Below are positions 36,801-45,264 of a stretch of 45,315 nucleotides of DNA, one piece after another. The position numbers were made by a program, and so were the translations under genes. The DNA is from an uncultured Endozoicomonas sp. Lineage in GTDB: Bacteria > Pseudomonadota > Gammaproteobacteria > Pseudomonadales > Endozoicomonadaceae. How positions within the stretch are numbered: position 1 is the first letter of the stretch; each line of letters begins with the position of its first letter. The stretch lies in the NCBI RefSeq assembly GCF_947495845.1, contig NZ_CANMAO010000031.1, positions 1 through 45,315 of the forward strand, in the 5' to 3' direction. Under the pieces are notes generated by a model. The model had not been told where the DNA came from. It saw nothing but the letters and a program-made list of their open reading frames with translations, and ran no database searches.

Positions 36801-38036
36801 ATGGACAGACGTCGTAAGACCCACGCTGTTCAGGTTGGTCATATCACCATCGGCGGTGACGCACCCGTTGTTGTTCAATCCATGACTGACACTGACACAG
36901 CGGATGTCCAAAAAACTATTGATCAGATCAAGCTTCTGGCTGATGCCGGCTCTGAGATGGTGCGTATCACGGTCAACAGTGAAGAGGCCGCTGCGGCTAT
37001 TCCCGCTATTTATGAAGGATTGGCCAAACTCAACTGTAATGTACCGATTGTTGGAGACTTCCACTACAACGGCCATCTTCTCCTGACCAAGTACGATGAA
37101 GCCGCCCGACTGCTGCACAAATATCGCATTAACCCCGGCAATGTAGGTTTTGGCAACAAAAAAGACGATCGCTTTAACGCCATGATTGATGTGGCTATCA
37201 AATACAACAAACCGGTTCGAATCGGCGTTAACTGGGGCAGCCTTGATAAAGAGCTTTCCACCAAGATGATGGATGATAACGCCAAGTCAGCCAACCCAAA
37301 ACCTTCGGAAGAAATCCTTCAGGAAGCACTGGTCGTTTCTGCGCTCCAGAGTGCGGATGCCGCCGTGGCTCGTGGTTTAGGCGCTGACAAGATTGTTATT
37401 TCCTGCAAAGTTTCAAGGGTTCAGGGGCTGATCCGCGTTTATCAGATGCTGGCAGATCGTTGCGAATACGCACTGCACCTTGGTTTGACTGAAGCTGGCA
37501 TGGGCAGTAAAGGCATTGTGGCTTCCAGTGTTGCCATGGGCATTCTGCTTCAGCAGGGTATCGGTAACACGATTCGCACCTCCTTAACGCCTGAGCCAAA
37601 TGCCAGTCGTGATAAAGAAGTCATCGTTTCTCAGCAAATCCTTCAGGCGCTGGATGTACGAAGCTTTTCCCCAGAAGTCACGGCTTGTCCTGGCTGTGGT
37701 CGAACAACCAGCACCTTCTTCCGGGTGCTCACCGATGAAGTAGACACCTTCCTACGCAGCAAAATGGTGAGCTGGCGCTCTCAATATGTAGGCGTTGAGA
37801 ACATGAAGGTTGCGGTTATGGGTTGTATCGTCAACGGCCCTGGCGAAAGCAAACACGCCAATATTGGTATCAGCTTGCCGGGGACAGGTGAAGCACCATC
37901 AGCACCGGTGTTTATTGACGGTGAAAAGTTCACTACCCTCAAAGGCGAACATATTGCTGATGAGTATAAGCAGCTGATCGAAGACTATGTTCAGAAAACC
38001 TATGCCTCACGAAAAGAGCTGATTGCCAGCCATTGA
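36801..38036 (+). CDS. ispG: 4-hydroxy-3-methylbut-2-enyl diphosphate synthase (flavodoxin)
   Basis: A 411-residue [4Fe-4S] enzyme of the MEP isoprenoid pathway. Cluster ligands C296, C299 (CPGCGR) and C342 plus E349 ([10 protein letters not shown]) are intact. TIM-barrel marks are [39 protein letters not shown] and [12 protein letters not shown]. It is about 40 residues longer than E. coli IspG (372), with the extra length around residues 117-170; that layout resembles the longer alphaproteobacterial type. It stands alone, not next to hisS as in many gammaproteobacteria. Confidence 0.93.
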   Translation: MDRRRKTHAVQVGHITIGGDAPVVVQSMTDTDTADVQKTIDQIKLLADAGSEMVRITVNSEEAAAAIPAIYEGLAKLNCNVPIVGDFHYNGHLLLTKYDEAARLLHKYRINPGNVGFGNKKDDRFNAMIDVAIKYNKPVRIGVNWGSLDKELSTKMMDDNAKSANPKPSEEILQEALVVSALQSADAAVARGLGADKIVISCKVSRVQGLIRVYQMLADRCEYALHLGLTEAGMGSKGIVASSVAMGILLQQGIGNTIRTSLTPEPNASRDKEVIVSQQILQALDVRSFSPEVTACPGCGRTTSTFFRVLTDEVDTFLRSKMVSWRSQYVGVENMKVAVMGCIVNGPGESKHANIGISLPGTGEAPSAPVFIDGEKFTTLKGEHIADEYKQLIEDYVQKTYASRKELIASH

Positions 38037-38111
38037 TCCTGAGTTTACATATTTTTTGCTATCGTTGTTCGCTGCCTCTTACAAACGGGGCGGTGAAATT
38101 AAAAAGCAAGG

Positions 38112-39467
38112 TCAGACCGGACTGTCATTCTGACCCAGCCCTCCTGTTTCCTCGCCTGGGACGGCAATACTGCTTTGATGAGTACGATCATAAGCAACGG
38201 CAAGAATTGCCTGCATAACAACACTTGATGGAGTAATAGTCACGCTGTGCTTGTTACCGCTTTTATCAATTTTGTAGCTGATTTCTGTTTCTTCATTCAT
38301 TGCCGTTAGCAAATGACGCGCAAACTGAAGTGTGTCTTTTTGCCGGTCATTAAACTCCTTTTGATTGAGAGACAACGACAACACACCACGTTTATTACGA
38401 CACTGGCAACCTAGAAAACCAAGAATGGAAATACCTGCAACCGATGTAAAGATCATAGAAATCATCAACAACGCTTTTAAATCATTTTTTGATCCCTCCA
38501 ACGTTGTTCTGACAAAGTCTGACAAATTTTCAGCGTCGTCAGTGGTATTTTTCACCATCGACTCCATACGATCAGCCTTGGTCATTAACTTACCGATAGT
38601 GATAAAAACACTACCAGTCACATTTTCAACCAGATCTTCCATAACCCCAACTCGGCCGGAGATACTATCGATAACACCTTTGGCATGGTCAGTGACGTTG
38701 GAAACCTTCTTTTCAATGTTATCAACTGGCTGCTGAAATGCGTCTAACAATGCAACTGTTATGTTGTCTACGTACGGATCCAGGTTGCCAGCTATACTGC
38801 TTCCGAGTTTCTCCTCATCTACGGAACCAAACCACCCTCGTTTCGTTCTTGAATGAGGCTCATCAGAAGCCTCATACTGGAATATTTCACCGCTTTCTTT
38901 AGACTTGCCCTGTTCATCAAGCTTTATAGCTAACTGTTTCGCCTGCTCGGCAAGCTGGCTTGAATAGAACATAGTACTTTTATTATTTGCCAAATCGTCC
39001 AGCAAGCTTTTGCAACGCGCTAACTCAGGTGCAGTATGATTTTTTGGAGACCTATTAAGGTTCGACGCAGATTGGTTCTGCTCAACTGTAGCGTTGAAAG
39101 CGTGTTGAACTCTACTGGTACTAGCTGCGGCATGATTATCGTTGGGTGCACCCAGCTTTGGCACTCTATGACCTGATACTTTTTTGCCAGCGTATGATTC
39201 TATAGTTTTATTTCTCGCTCCATCAGGCCTTGGTATCTGCGTCTTCTGCGTCCACTTTTTTTTAGCCGGACTTCTTCTCTGTAACTCTTTATTTTTGAAT
39301 GTTGGATGCTCAGATTTTTTCTTATAACGTGAAGTGGATGAACCAGCACTGATATGTTCCACCGATCTACCTTTATAAGTAGCATTTTGCCGTGGCTCAT
39401 TCATAACGGTTAACACTGAAAGCAGTGTATTAACAGGAGCCATATTAGTAGTAGTTGAATTCCACAT
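38112..39467 (-). CDS. Orphan single-pass membrane protein, possible secreted effector or virus-envelope-like
   Basis: A 451-residue protein I do not recognise. Residues 1-150 are rich in Ser, Thr, Asn and Lys and look disordered, without a signal peptide. A basic site RTKR followed by GWFG lies at 207-212. Residues ~213-330 are helical and coiled-coil-like. One hydrophobic segment spans ~333-353 (LMISMIFTSVAGISILGFLG), followed by CQC and a ~95-residue tail. Thirteen NxS/T sequons occur before the membrane segment (N235, N257, N282, N307 and others) and one after it. RBS AAGG precedes the ATG. It could be a secreted host-directed protein; that is inference. Confidence 0.7.
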   Translation of the reverse strand: MWNSTTTNMAPVNTLLSVLTVMNEPRQNATYKGRSVEHISAGSSTSRYKKKSEHPTFKNKELQRRSPAKKKWTQKTQIPRPDGARNKTIESYAGKKVSGHRVPKLGAPNDNHAAASTSRVQHAFNATVEQNQSASNLNRSPKNHTAPELARCKSLLDDLANNKSTMFYSSQLAEQAKQLAIKLDEQGKSKESGEIFQYEASDEPHSRTKRGWFGSVDEEKLGSSIAGNLDPYVDNITVALLDAFQQPVDNIEKKVSNVTDHAKGVIDSISGRVGVMEDLVENVTGSVFITIGKLMTKADRMESMVKNTTDDAENLSDFVRTTLEGSKNDLKALLMISMIFTSVAGISILGFLGCQCRNKRGVLSLSLNQKEFNDRQKDTLQFARHLLTAMNEETEISYKIDKSGNKHSVTITPSSVVMQAILAVAYDRTHQSSIAVPGEETGGLGQNDSPV

Positions 39468-39928
39468 GTTAGCCTTTTTCTACATTTTATAAATTAGTCG
39501 ATCGATCAGAATAGATGTAGTTTTTCAGTTTCTTCCACAATACTGATAAATATTTTATTAATGAACATTTATACCTTCCATTGATCAATTGTCAGCAGTT
39601 GCCCAAGAACGGCTTTCATCTAAGTCGCGGGCCACTTGGAATCGAACATTTCTGGCTAATTGGACAGTTGCGATACAAAGCACAGGGGTAGGATCCTACT
39701 CTCATGACATCGTATAGCCATGGTGAATGGCGTAATTGGACATTTAAAGATCCTATTATCTATTATCTAACTCATTTATGACTGACCGGTTAAAAGAATA
39801 GACCATTATTCTTTTATGCTATTATATTTTCTCAAGGAATTAGTAGTTATGGGTGATTAACATTTTCCTACCATGTATAGATTTCAGTTTTCAGCCACCT
39901 TGATTACCCATAATAATGGGACATCTTT
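39468..39928. other. AT-rich intergenic region with short repeats
   Basis: No ORF of note over 461 nt. It has a perfect 12-bp palindrome GTAGGATCCTAC (39688-39699) and a near-direct repeat TGGC(G)TAATTGGACA at 39653-39666 and 39728-39742, which bracket it. This could be the remnant of a mobile element. The MFS promoter should lie at its right end. Confidence 0.5.
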
Positions 39929-41182
39929 ATGTACTTAGCTTGCCGTCTAAGGTTGGTAACGACTCTCAGCGCAACCTTGGAATTTTACGATTTCACCCTG
40001 CTTATTTTTCTAGCCAGCGCTATATCAAACAATTTTTTCCCTTCGGCTTCCAGCATGGGCAACATCATGCCGGTGCTGATTGTCTTTTTTGCCGGCTATA
40101 TCGCTCGTTTTGTTGGCGGTTTTATTTACAGCCACTTCGGCGATCGTTATGGGCGAAAGCCTTATTACATGAATTCCATGGTACTCATGTCTTTGAGTAC
40201 TTTGGGCATAGCTCTACTACCTGGGTTTGATACGCTGGGCGATTTGGCACCGATCCTCTTATTCTGTCTTCGGGTGCTTCAAGGAGCCTCACTTGGGGGC
40301 GAGATACCAGGCTCTGTTGTTTACGCATCAGAGTTTTCTCAGAATAATCGCCGGGGGCTCGTCACAGGTTTGATCATCTTTGGCGTCACGTTCGGCAACA
40401 TCCTTGCCAGCGGTGTGGTTTGGTTGATCCATCAGCAATTTGGTGAGGCTGCAGTCAATGACTGGGCATGGAGATTACCTTTTGCTGCGGGCTCAATGAT
40501 AGGCTTACTCAGCCTATGGCTAAGATACAAACTGACAGAAACACCCGTCTTTGAGTCCCTGCAACAAAAACCTAAAACGGTCGTCCCTATTATTACGCTC
40601 ATCAAACATTATCGACTGCAACTGGCTCAAGGTGTGAGCCTGGCTGCGGTTCCCGCTGTTACCGTATCTGTACTCTTCTTTATGCCAAGATACCTCAAGG
40701 AATATGCCCCACAACCATTCTCATGGGCATCCATCAGTTTCTTCCTGTTTTCAGCGCTGGCTATCAGTTGTTTTATCTTCGCGGTGATCTCTGACTGGAC
40801 TGGTCGCATTCCAATGATACGACTTGGTGCTGTACTCATGACACTGGTTGCACCCATATCCATATATTTCTTTTCGCAAGGCAGTATTCCAACAGCCTTG
40901 GCGTTTATACCGCTGGTGATTTCGCTGGCTATGGTGAATGGCGTATACGAAGCCTCTATGGTGGAGCTTTTTCCAACCGACGCTCGCTTCAGTGGCGTGG
41001 CGTTCAGCCACAATCTGGCGTTTTGTCTGTTTGGAGGAGCCACTCCCCTCGCGCTTGAATGGCTCTGCTCTCATGGTTGGCTGTTAGCACCGGGCATTTT
41101 GCCGGCAGTCGCCAGTTTTATTCTACTGGCACTGTCTTTTAATTGGCGAGACCGCTATCAAGACCAGCTTGCTGAAGTTTAA
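39929..41182 (+). CDS. MFS transporter, metabolite:H+ symporter (ProP/MHS) type
   Basis: A 417-residue inner-membrane transporter with twelve predicted helices. MHS family marks are LEFYDFTLLIFLASAI in helix 1, the loop 2-3 motif FGDRYGRKPYY (GxxxDRxGRK) and LRVLQGASLGGEIPGSVVYA. The second-half repeat ISDWTGRIP mirrors the loop motif, and VNGVYEASMVELFPTDARFSG matches helix 10-11 of the family. Substrates of the family include betaine, proline, citrate and dicarboxylates; the one here is unknown. GGGA lies seven bases before the ATG. It converges on the acylase gene with a 4-nt overlap. Confidence 0.9.
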   Translation: MYLACRLRLVTTLSATLEFYDFTLLIFLASAISNNFFPSASSMGNIMPVLIVFFAGYIARFVGGFIYSHFGDRYGRKPYYMNSMVLMSLSTLGIALLPGFDTLGDLAPILLFCLRVLQGASLGGEIPGSVVYASEFSQNNRRGLVTGLIIFGVTFGNILASGVVWLIHQQFGEAAVNDWAWRLPFAAGSMIGLLSLWLRYKLTETPVFESLQQKPKTVVPIITLIKHYRLQLAQGVSLAAVPAVTVSVLFFMPRYLKEYAPQPFSWASISFFLFSALAISCFIFAVISDWTGRIPMIRLGAVLMTLVAPISIYFFSQGSIPTALAFIPLVISLAMVNGVYEASMVELFPTDARFSGVAFSHNLAFCLFGGATPLALEWLCSHGWLLAPGILPAVASFILLALSFNWRDRYQDQLAEV

Positions 41183-43566
41183 GGCTTCAGCATTAACGTA
41201 TGACTCACCTTTCCAGGTAAGAAAGGGCTCTGCTTGCCATCAACCCAATCCATATAACCAGTCCGGAAGAAAGGCGATAATGGATGCCCACTTTGGCCTC
41301 CCGGCATATGAAAAATAGCGTCACTCTCACGTCCGGGAGCCACCACCATTCTTTCAGAAGCTCCTTGACTGGCACGCTGCGCTCTTGGCATCCAGACATC
41401 GCCGTTTAATGGAACCGCTGGCATATTTAACAGCTTGCCGAATACAGGAATAGCGTTACTTAGTGGATGACGGATATCAGCGGTATTTCTCTCACCCCAG
41501 GTTGACGTTGCCAACTTTTCAATACCGCCTAAATCTGCGATGACTTCGTCCACCGTTTCTATCAATAACTCATCCCAATTTTCATATTCAGGGCTCAACC
41601 AGTTCATGGGCCTTTCATCAAGAAGACGCCAAATCATTTCTGTTTCATGGTTCAGCTTTTGCATATAGCCGTCATTCACATTGCTTTTTGCTTCAGGTGA
41701 CAATGCTAAAAAGTAACGACCCAACGCAGACACTATCTTCAGCTTTAAAGCATCATTGAATTCCCGCACCAACCGGTAACCCACATCATCAACCGATGCT
41801 TTGCCTGACCAGTTATCCACATAATCATAAAACCGCTGGCGAGCCAGATGCCCTTCTTTAACAACGGGTGTCAGAGTTTCCAAAATTAAACGACGCCAGT
41901 TATCCATGTAAACCGCCCTGTGATCCAGAGCGATATCGAGCATGGCTTGCTCATCAGCACTATCTAGCGCCAGCAGCGCATCGCGGATCTGCATTTGCCG
42001 TGGGCCAAGAGCGTAACCGCCATTGCCTATTTTGTTATAATCCTCACCGCTGATGATGCGGGCATTGGCCGTCCAAACCTGATGACTTCCGGGATTGTAT
42101 ACCTTTGGATATTCCTCAGGAGCCAACCAGCCAAGCCAATTTTCATCTGCCTTCTGCCAGGGCAGTGGATATGTAGAGTCAATGCCTGAGCGATTAGGTA
42201 TCTGCCCTGCCACTGTCCAGCCAATGTTGCCATGGCGATCACCAGCGGTGAAATTCTGAGGAGGTATACCGCTACTATTGGCAACAGCCATGCCTTCTTC
42301 AACATTCTCTACCAATTCCAGATTGACCAGGTTTACATTGGTCGCCTCAGGCGAATGCGCAGTCCAGCGCAGAGCGTATTGAGTATTATCATAGGCAGAG
42401 TCAATCACTGGCCCCCAATGAGTACCGGTATAGTTAACCTTGACTGAATCCTGACCTTTGACGTTTATTGTCTCCGTCCAATTCTCTAGTGGTTTACTCC
42501 CCTCATTGGTCATGTATTGATTATTAAGGATTTCCAGCTCCACAAGATCAACCCAGTCACCGGCCGTGTTGGTAAAGCCCCAGGCAACATGGCTATTACT
42601 GCCAACCACCACTAAGGGGGTTCCGGGCAACGTAACACCAGTGACGTTTATTTTTTCCTGGGGATTATTCGGGTGTGGGTAGTTGAGTGAAGCTCGATAC
42701 CAGATGGTAGGCACCCGGTGACTTAAATGCATGTCATCCTGCACAATCGCACCGCCGTGGGCGGTCAATGCTCCGGACACCGCCCAGTTATTACTACCAA
42801 TCATTTGATCTTCAATGAGTGTACCACTGAGATTGCTGTACAAGCTGGTGTCATTATTTCGAAGATTAACCAGTTCTGGCCCGGGGGTTGGAACATCCGG
42901 CAGAACGCCCGGTTGCATAGGTGAATCCCATCGAGTTTTCAGTGGTGAGAGAAAATCAATAACCACTGGTGAGGTTACACGACTGAGATAGCCTTTAAGG
43001 TTATCCAGCTTCACCTCATTGTCGTTTAGGTCCATATACATACTGAATACCGTCAGGAAGGTATCTTCAGGCTTCCATAGCTCAGGCTCTACACCAAGCA
43101 GCAAGTATTCAAACGGTTTTTGTCCGAGGTCATTGATGCCTTGATTAACTCCACGGGCATAAGCATTCAATAGTGCCTTGTGCTCCGCCGTTGCCTGCTC
43201 GACCGACTTTCGGGCAACTTGGCGAAATCGATGCTTCCGCTGTCGTTTATCATGTTCCAGAGCCATTCCGCCGACCAGTTCAGACAACTCACCTGCCGAA
43301 TTCCTTCGATTCAAATCCATCTGAAAAAAGCGATCCTGGGCGTGTAGATAACCGATAGCAAAGGCCACATCTCTTCGGTTACTGCCTGAAATCAGTGGCG
43401 TGCCCTGATCATCACGATCAATAAAGACGGCAGCGGCTAAGCCTGGAACTTTCACTTCACCATCAAGCAGAGGCAAGCTCTGATACAAAAGAACAAACAC
43501 GGTTAGAATACTAATGAAAGCGAGGGCTATCAGAAAAAAGAATCCCCTCCGGAACCAGACTAACAT
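41179..43566 (-). CDS. Penicillin acylase family (Ntn) amidohydrolase
   Basis: A 795-residue precursor. An N-terminal hydrophobic segment (~8-28) is a signal or anchor. The alpha chain runs to ~257 with GYLHAQDRFFQMDLNRR and GELSELVGG. Autocleavage should occur at G257|S258 in MIGSNNWAVSG, making Ser258 the nucleophile; GGAIVQDDMHL and VTLPGTPLVVVGSN follow in the beta chain. Family members hydrolyse beta-lactam side chains, cyclic lipopeptides or acyl-homoserine lactones; substrate cannot be told from sequence. It acts in the periplasm. The 3' end overlaps the MFS gene end by 4 nt. Confidence 0.92.
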   Translation of the reverse strand: MLVWFRRGFFFLIALAFISILTVFVLLYQSLPLLDGEVKVPGLAAAVFIDRDDQGTPLISGSNRRDVAFAIGYLHAQDRFFQMDLNRRNSAGELSELVGGMALEHDKRQRKHRFRQVARKSVEQATAEHKALLNAYARGVNQGINDLGQKPFEYLLLGVEPELWKPEDTFLTVFSMYMDLNDNEVKLDNLKGYLSRVTSPVVIDFLSPLKTRWDSPMQPGVLPDVPTPGPELVNLRNNDTSLYSNLSGTLIEDQMIGSNNWAVSGALTAHGGAIVQDDMHLSHRVPTIWYRASLNYPHPNNPQEKINVTGVTLPGTPLVVVGSNSHVAWGFTNTAGDWVDLVELEILNNQYMTNEGSKPLENWTETINVKGQDSVKVNYTGTHWGPVIDSAYDNTQYALRWTAHSPEATNVNLVNLELVENVEEGMAVANSSGIPPQNFTAGDRHGNIGWTVAGQIPNRSGIDSTYPLPWQKADENWLGWLAPEEYPKVYNPGSHQVWTANARIISGEDYNKIGNGGYALGPRQMQIRDALLALDSADEQAMLDIALDHRAVYMDNWRRLILETLTPVVKEGHLARQRFYDYVDNWSGKASVDDVGYRLVREFNDALKLKIVSALGRYFLALSPEAKSNVNDGYMQKLNHETEMIWRLLDERPMNWLSPEYENWDELLIETVDEVIADLGGIEKLATSTWGERNTADIRHPLSNAIPVFGKLLNMPAVPLNGDVWMPRAQRASQGASERMVVAPGRESDAIFHMPGGQSGHPLSPFFRTGYMDWVDGKQSPFLPGKVSHTLMLKP

Positions 43567-43777
43567 TGAACCACTCCATTATCGTTATTGTACTGACGGC
43601 TAAATATCATCCACTCAGTCTCCATCGAAAGCATACTTCAGGCAACATTCAATTTTAACCGATACCCTGTGAGTATTTTTCATTTTGCCCTGATGACCAA
43701 CAATCAGTAGAATGTTGCGCTGTTTTAAGGCGTCCAGGATGCCCGAGTTCCCTCACCTCTATCAAAAAGGATTTGTA

Positions 43778-44437
43778 ATGCTAACCAGCACTCGCAATCT
43801 GAACATTTTATTTTTACTGTCGTTATTCCACGTTATTACGATTACTGCCAGTAACTATCTCGTACAAATTCCATTTCAGTTCCTTGGAATGCACACCACT
43901 TGGGGCGCGTTTACCTTCCCGTTTATCTTCCTGGCGACAGATTTGACGGTTCGCATTTATGGTTCTGAGCAAGCTCGGCGGATTATTTTCCTTTCTATGT
44001 TCCCCGGACTGCTGATCTCTTATGTGGTTTCCGTTCTGTTTGTTGAAGGCAGTTTTATGGGGCTGGGAAGTCTTGCAGAGTTTAATGTGTTTGTTGCCCG
44101 CATAGCAGTGGCCAGTTTTGCCGCTTACCTCATTGGGCAGGTGATGGACATAACAGTCTTTAACCGCCTGCGTCAAAATGCCGTTTGGTGGGTGGCGCCC
44201 GCCTGCTCTACCGTTGCCGGTAACTTTATCGATACGTTGAGCTTCTTCAGCTTGGCTTTTGCAGGTTCAGCTGACCCGTTTATGGCTGAGCATTGGATGG
44301 AAATTGCGTTGGTTGACTATGGCTATAAGTTAGCAATCAGTATGCTGTTCTTCCTGCCAATGTACGGTCTTTTGCTGAACTTTTTGGTCAATAAACTGAA
44401 AATGCCCATTAATATGTCAGCCCAACAAACTGCTTAA
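43778..44437 (+). CDS. yhhQ: Queuosine precursor transporter (VUT/YhhQ family)
   Basis: A 219-residue inner-membrane protein with about six helices. YhhQ family blocks visible are TWGAFTFPFIFLATDLTVRIYG, RLRQNAVWWVAPACSTVAGN and NFIDTLSFFSLAF. It imports preQ0/preQ1 for queuosine tRNA modification. I chose the ATG at 43778 (AAGGA seven bases upstream); the reading from 43712 adds 22 residues without family similarity. A strong bidirectional terminator follows. No queuosine biosynthesis gene is in the window. Confidence 0.92.
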   Translation: MLTSTRNLNILFLLSLFHVITITASNYLVQIPFQFLGMHTTWGAFTFPFIFLATDLTVRIYGSEQARRIIFLSMFPGLLISYVVSVLFVEGSFMGLGSLAEFNVFVARIAVASFAAYLIGQVMDITVFNRLRQNAVWWVAPACSTVAGNFIDTLSFFSLAFAGSADPFMAEHWMEIALVDYGYKLAISMLFFLPMYGLLLNFLVNKLKMPINMSAQQTA

Positions 44438-44440
44438 TTT

Positions 44441-44466
44441 AAAAAGCCCCTGTAAAGGGGCTTTTT
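44441..44466. terminator. Intrinsic terminator after yhhQ
   Basis: AAAAAGCCCC-TGTAAA-GGGGCTTTTT: a perfect stem with A- and T-runs, so it works on both strands. It starts 3 nt after the yhhQ stop and also serves the minus-strand chorismate mutase gene that ends at 44557. Confidence 0.92.
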
Positions 44467-44556
44467 AATACTGAATCCCTGCTAACTTTTATCACCATTA
44501 GCTGTTTGACAACTCTACGTTAATTCTGGCGCTTTCTTCAACGCAAAACCTTATGT

Positions 44557-45159
44557 CTATCTCAACCTTACTTTCTCAAGGCTGTTAAATAGTATGGCCT
44601 TATCTTTATCCGTAATGTGCTCAATATTGATAGCTTTGAAGAACTCATGCTGAAGATGACCATCAATTGTTTGCCCTGAATCCAGATATGATTTTAGCTT
44701 CGTCAATATTTCTTTATCTATCTTCAGTAATTCTGGCCTGATCTTAAGATCCAGATCCATAGCGGTAAGGTGAGAAGGTTTATCGACCTGCCAGTCAGCC
44801 AGATAACGGTATTGAATGGCCTTTGCTACATCCATTTGAGCCTGAACGAAAAAAGACAATGACTCGGCATTTAACCCTAATTGTTTGGCCTCTGTTTTTG
44901 CCTTCTTTAATACTTTCAGCTCCCTATCATAATTTGCAATGGGACTATGCGTGGACGCCTTTGATAGAGCGACGTATTGCATATAAGCAAGCCTTTGATT
45001 GATAAGCTCGAAAATGCCACTAGCCACTGGGTCTGCTCTCGTCCATGTTGCTGCAAGAAGAACCAGAATGAGCGGTAGAAAATATGTCATAGCCCTCTTC
45101 AACCAAGCGCTCTGGTGCTTCGTGGGTTTGATATTTTCTTTATCTGCTGAACTGAACAT
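44557..45159 (-). CDS. Secreted/periplasmic-type chorismate mutase (AroQ-gamma)
   Basis: A 200-residue protein. A polar ~22-residue N-terminus precedes a hydrophobic segment (TYFLPLILVLLAATWTRAD), which is a signal peptide or anchor. The helical chorismate mutase domain follows: IFELINQRLAYMQYVALSKA with the conserved Arg and Lys, then AESLSFFVQAQMDVAKAIQY with the conserved Gln/Lys, and RYLADW. This matches the exported AroQ-gamma (*AroQ) group, which turns chorismate into prephenate outside the cytoplasm. The last ~70 residues are variable. It is minus-strand, directly downstream of an rRNA operon terminator. Its physiological role in other bacteria is unsettled and sometimes linked to host interaction. 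Confidence 0.82.
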   Translation of the reverse strand: MFSSADKENIKPTKHQSAWLKRAMTYFLPLILVLLAATWTRADPVASGIFELINQRLAYMQYVALSKASTHSPIANYDRELKVLKKAKTEAKQLGLNAESLSFFVQAQMDVAKAIQYRYLADWQVDKPSHLTAMDLDLKIRPELLKIDKEILTKLKSYLDSGQTIDGHLQHEFFKAINIEHITDKDKAILFNSLEKVRLR

Positions 45160-45201
45160 TAGTTAATATATGTCCGATGCTTGGATTTTTTGATGCATAG
45201 C

Positions 45202-45233
45202 AAAAACCCCGAACACGAAGTGCTCGGGGTTTT
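45202..45233 (-). terminator. rRNA operon terminator
   Basis: AAAACCCCGAACAC-GAA-GTGCTCGGGGTTTT forms a long GC-rich stem with one mismatch and a T-run on the minus strand. It lies 31 nt beyond the 5S rRNA 3' end. Confidence 0.92.
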
Positions 45234-45264
45234 CACAACCTTGAGCGAACTCAAGGGTAATTTA

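Noticed and set aside
38110-38135. GGTCAGA / TCTGACC inverted repeat as terminator of ispG or the orphan gene
   Set aside because: A 7-bp stem with a 12-nt loop and no T-run; it overlaps the orphan's 3' end and is not convincing.
43690-43777. A preQ1 riboswitch before yhhQ (stretch ACCTCTATCAAAAAGGA resembles the 3' part of preQ1-I)
   Set aside because: The 5' half of the aptamer (P1 strand and GGTTC-type loop) is not present upstream, so the similarity is partial and probably reflects the RBS and A-run.
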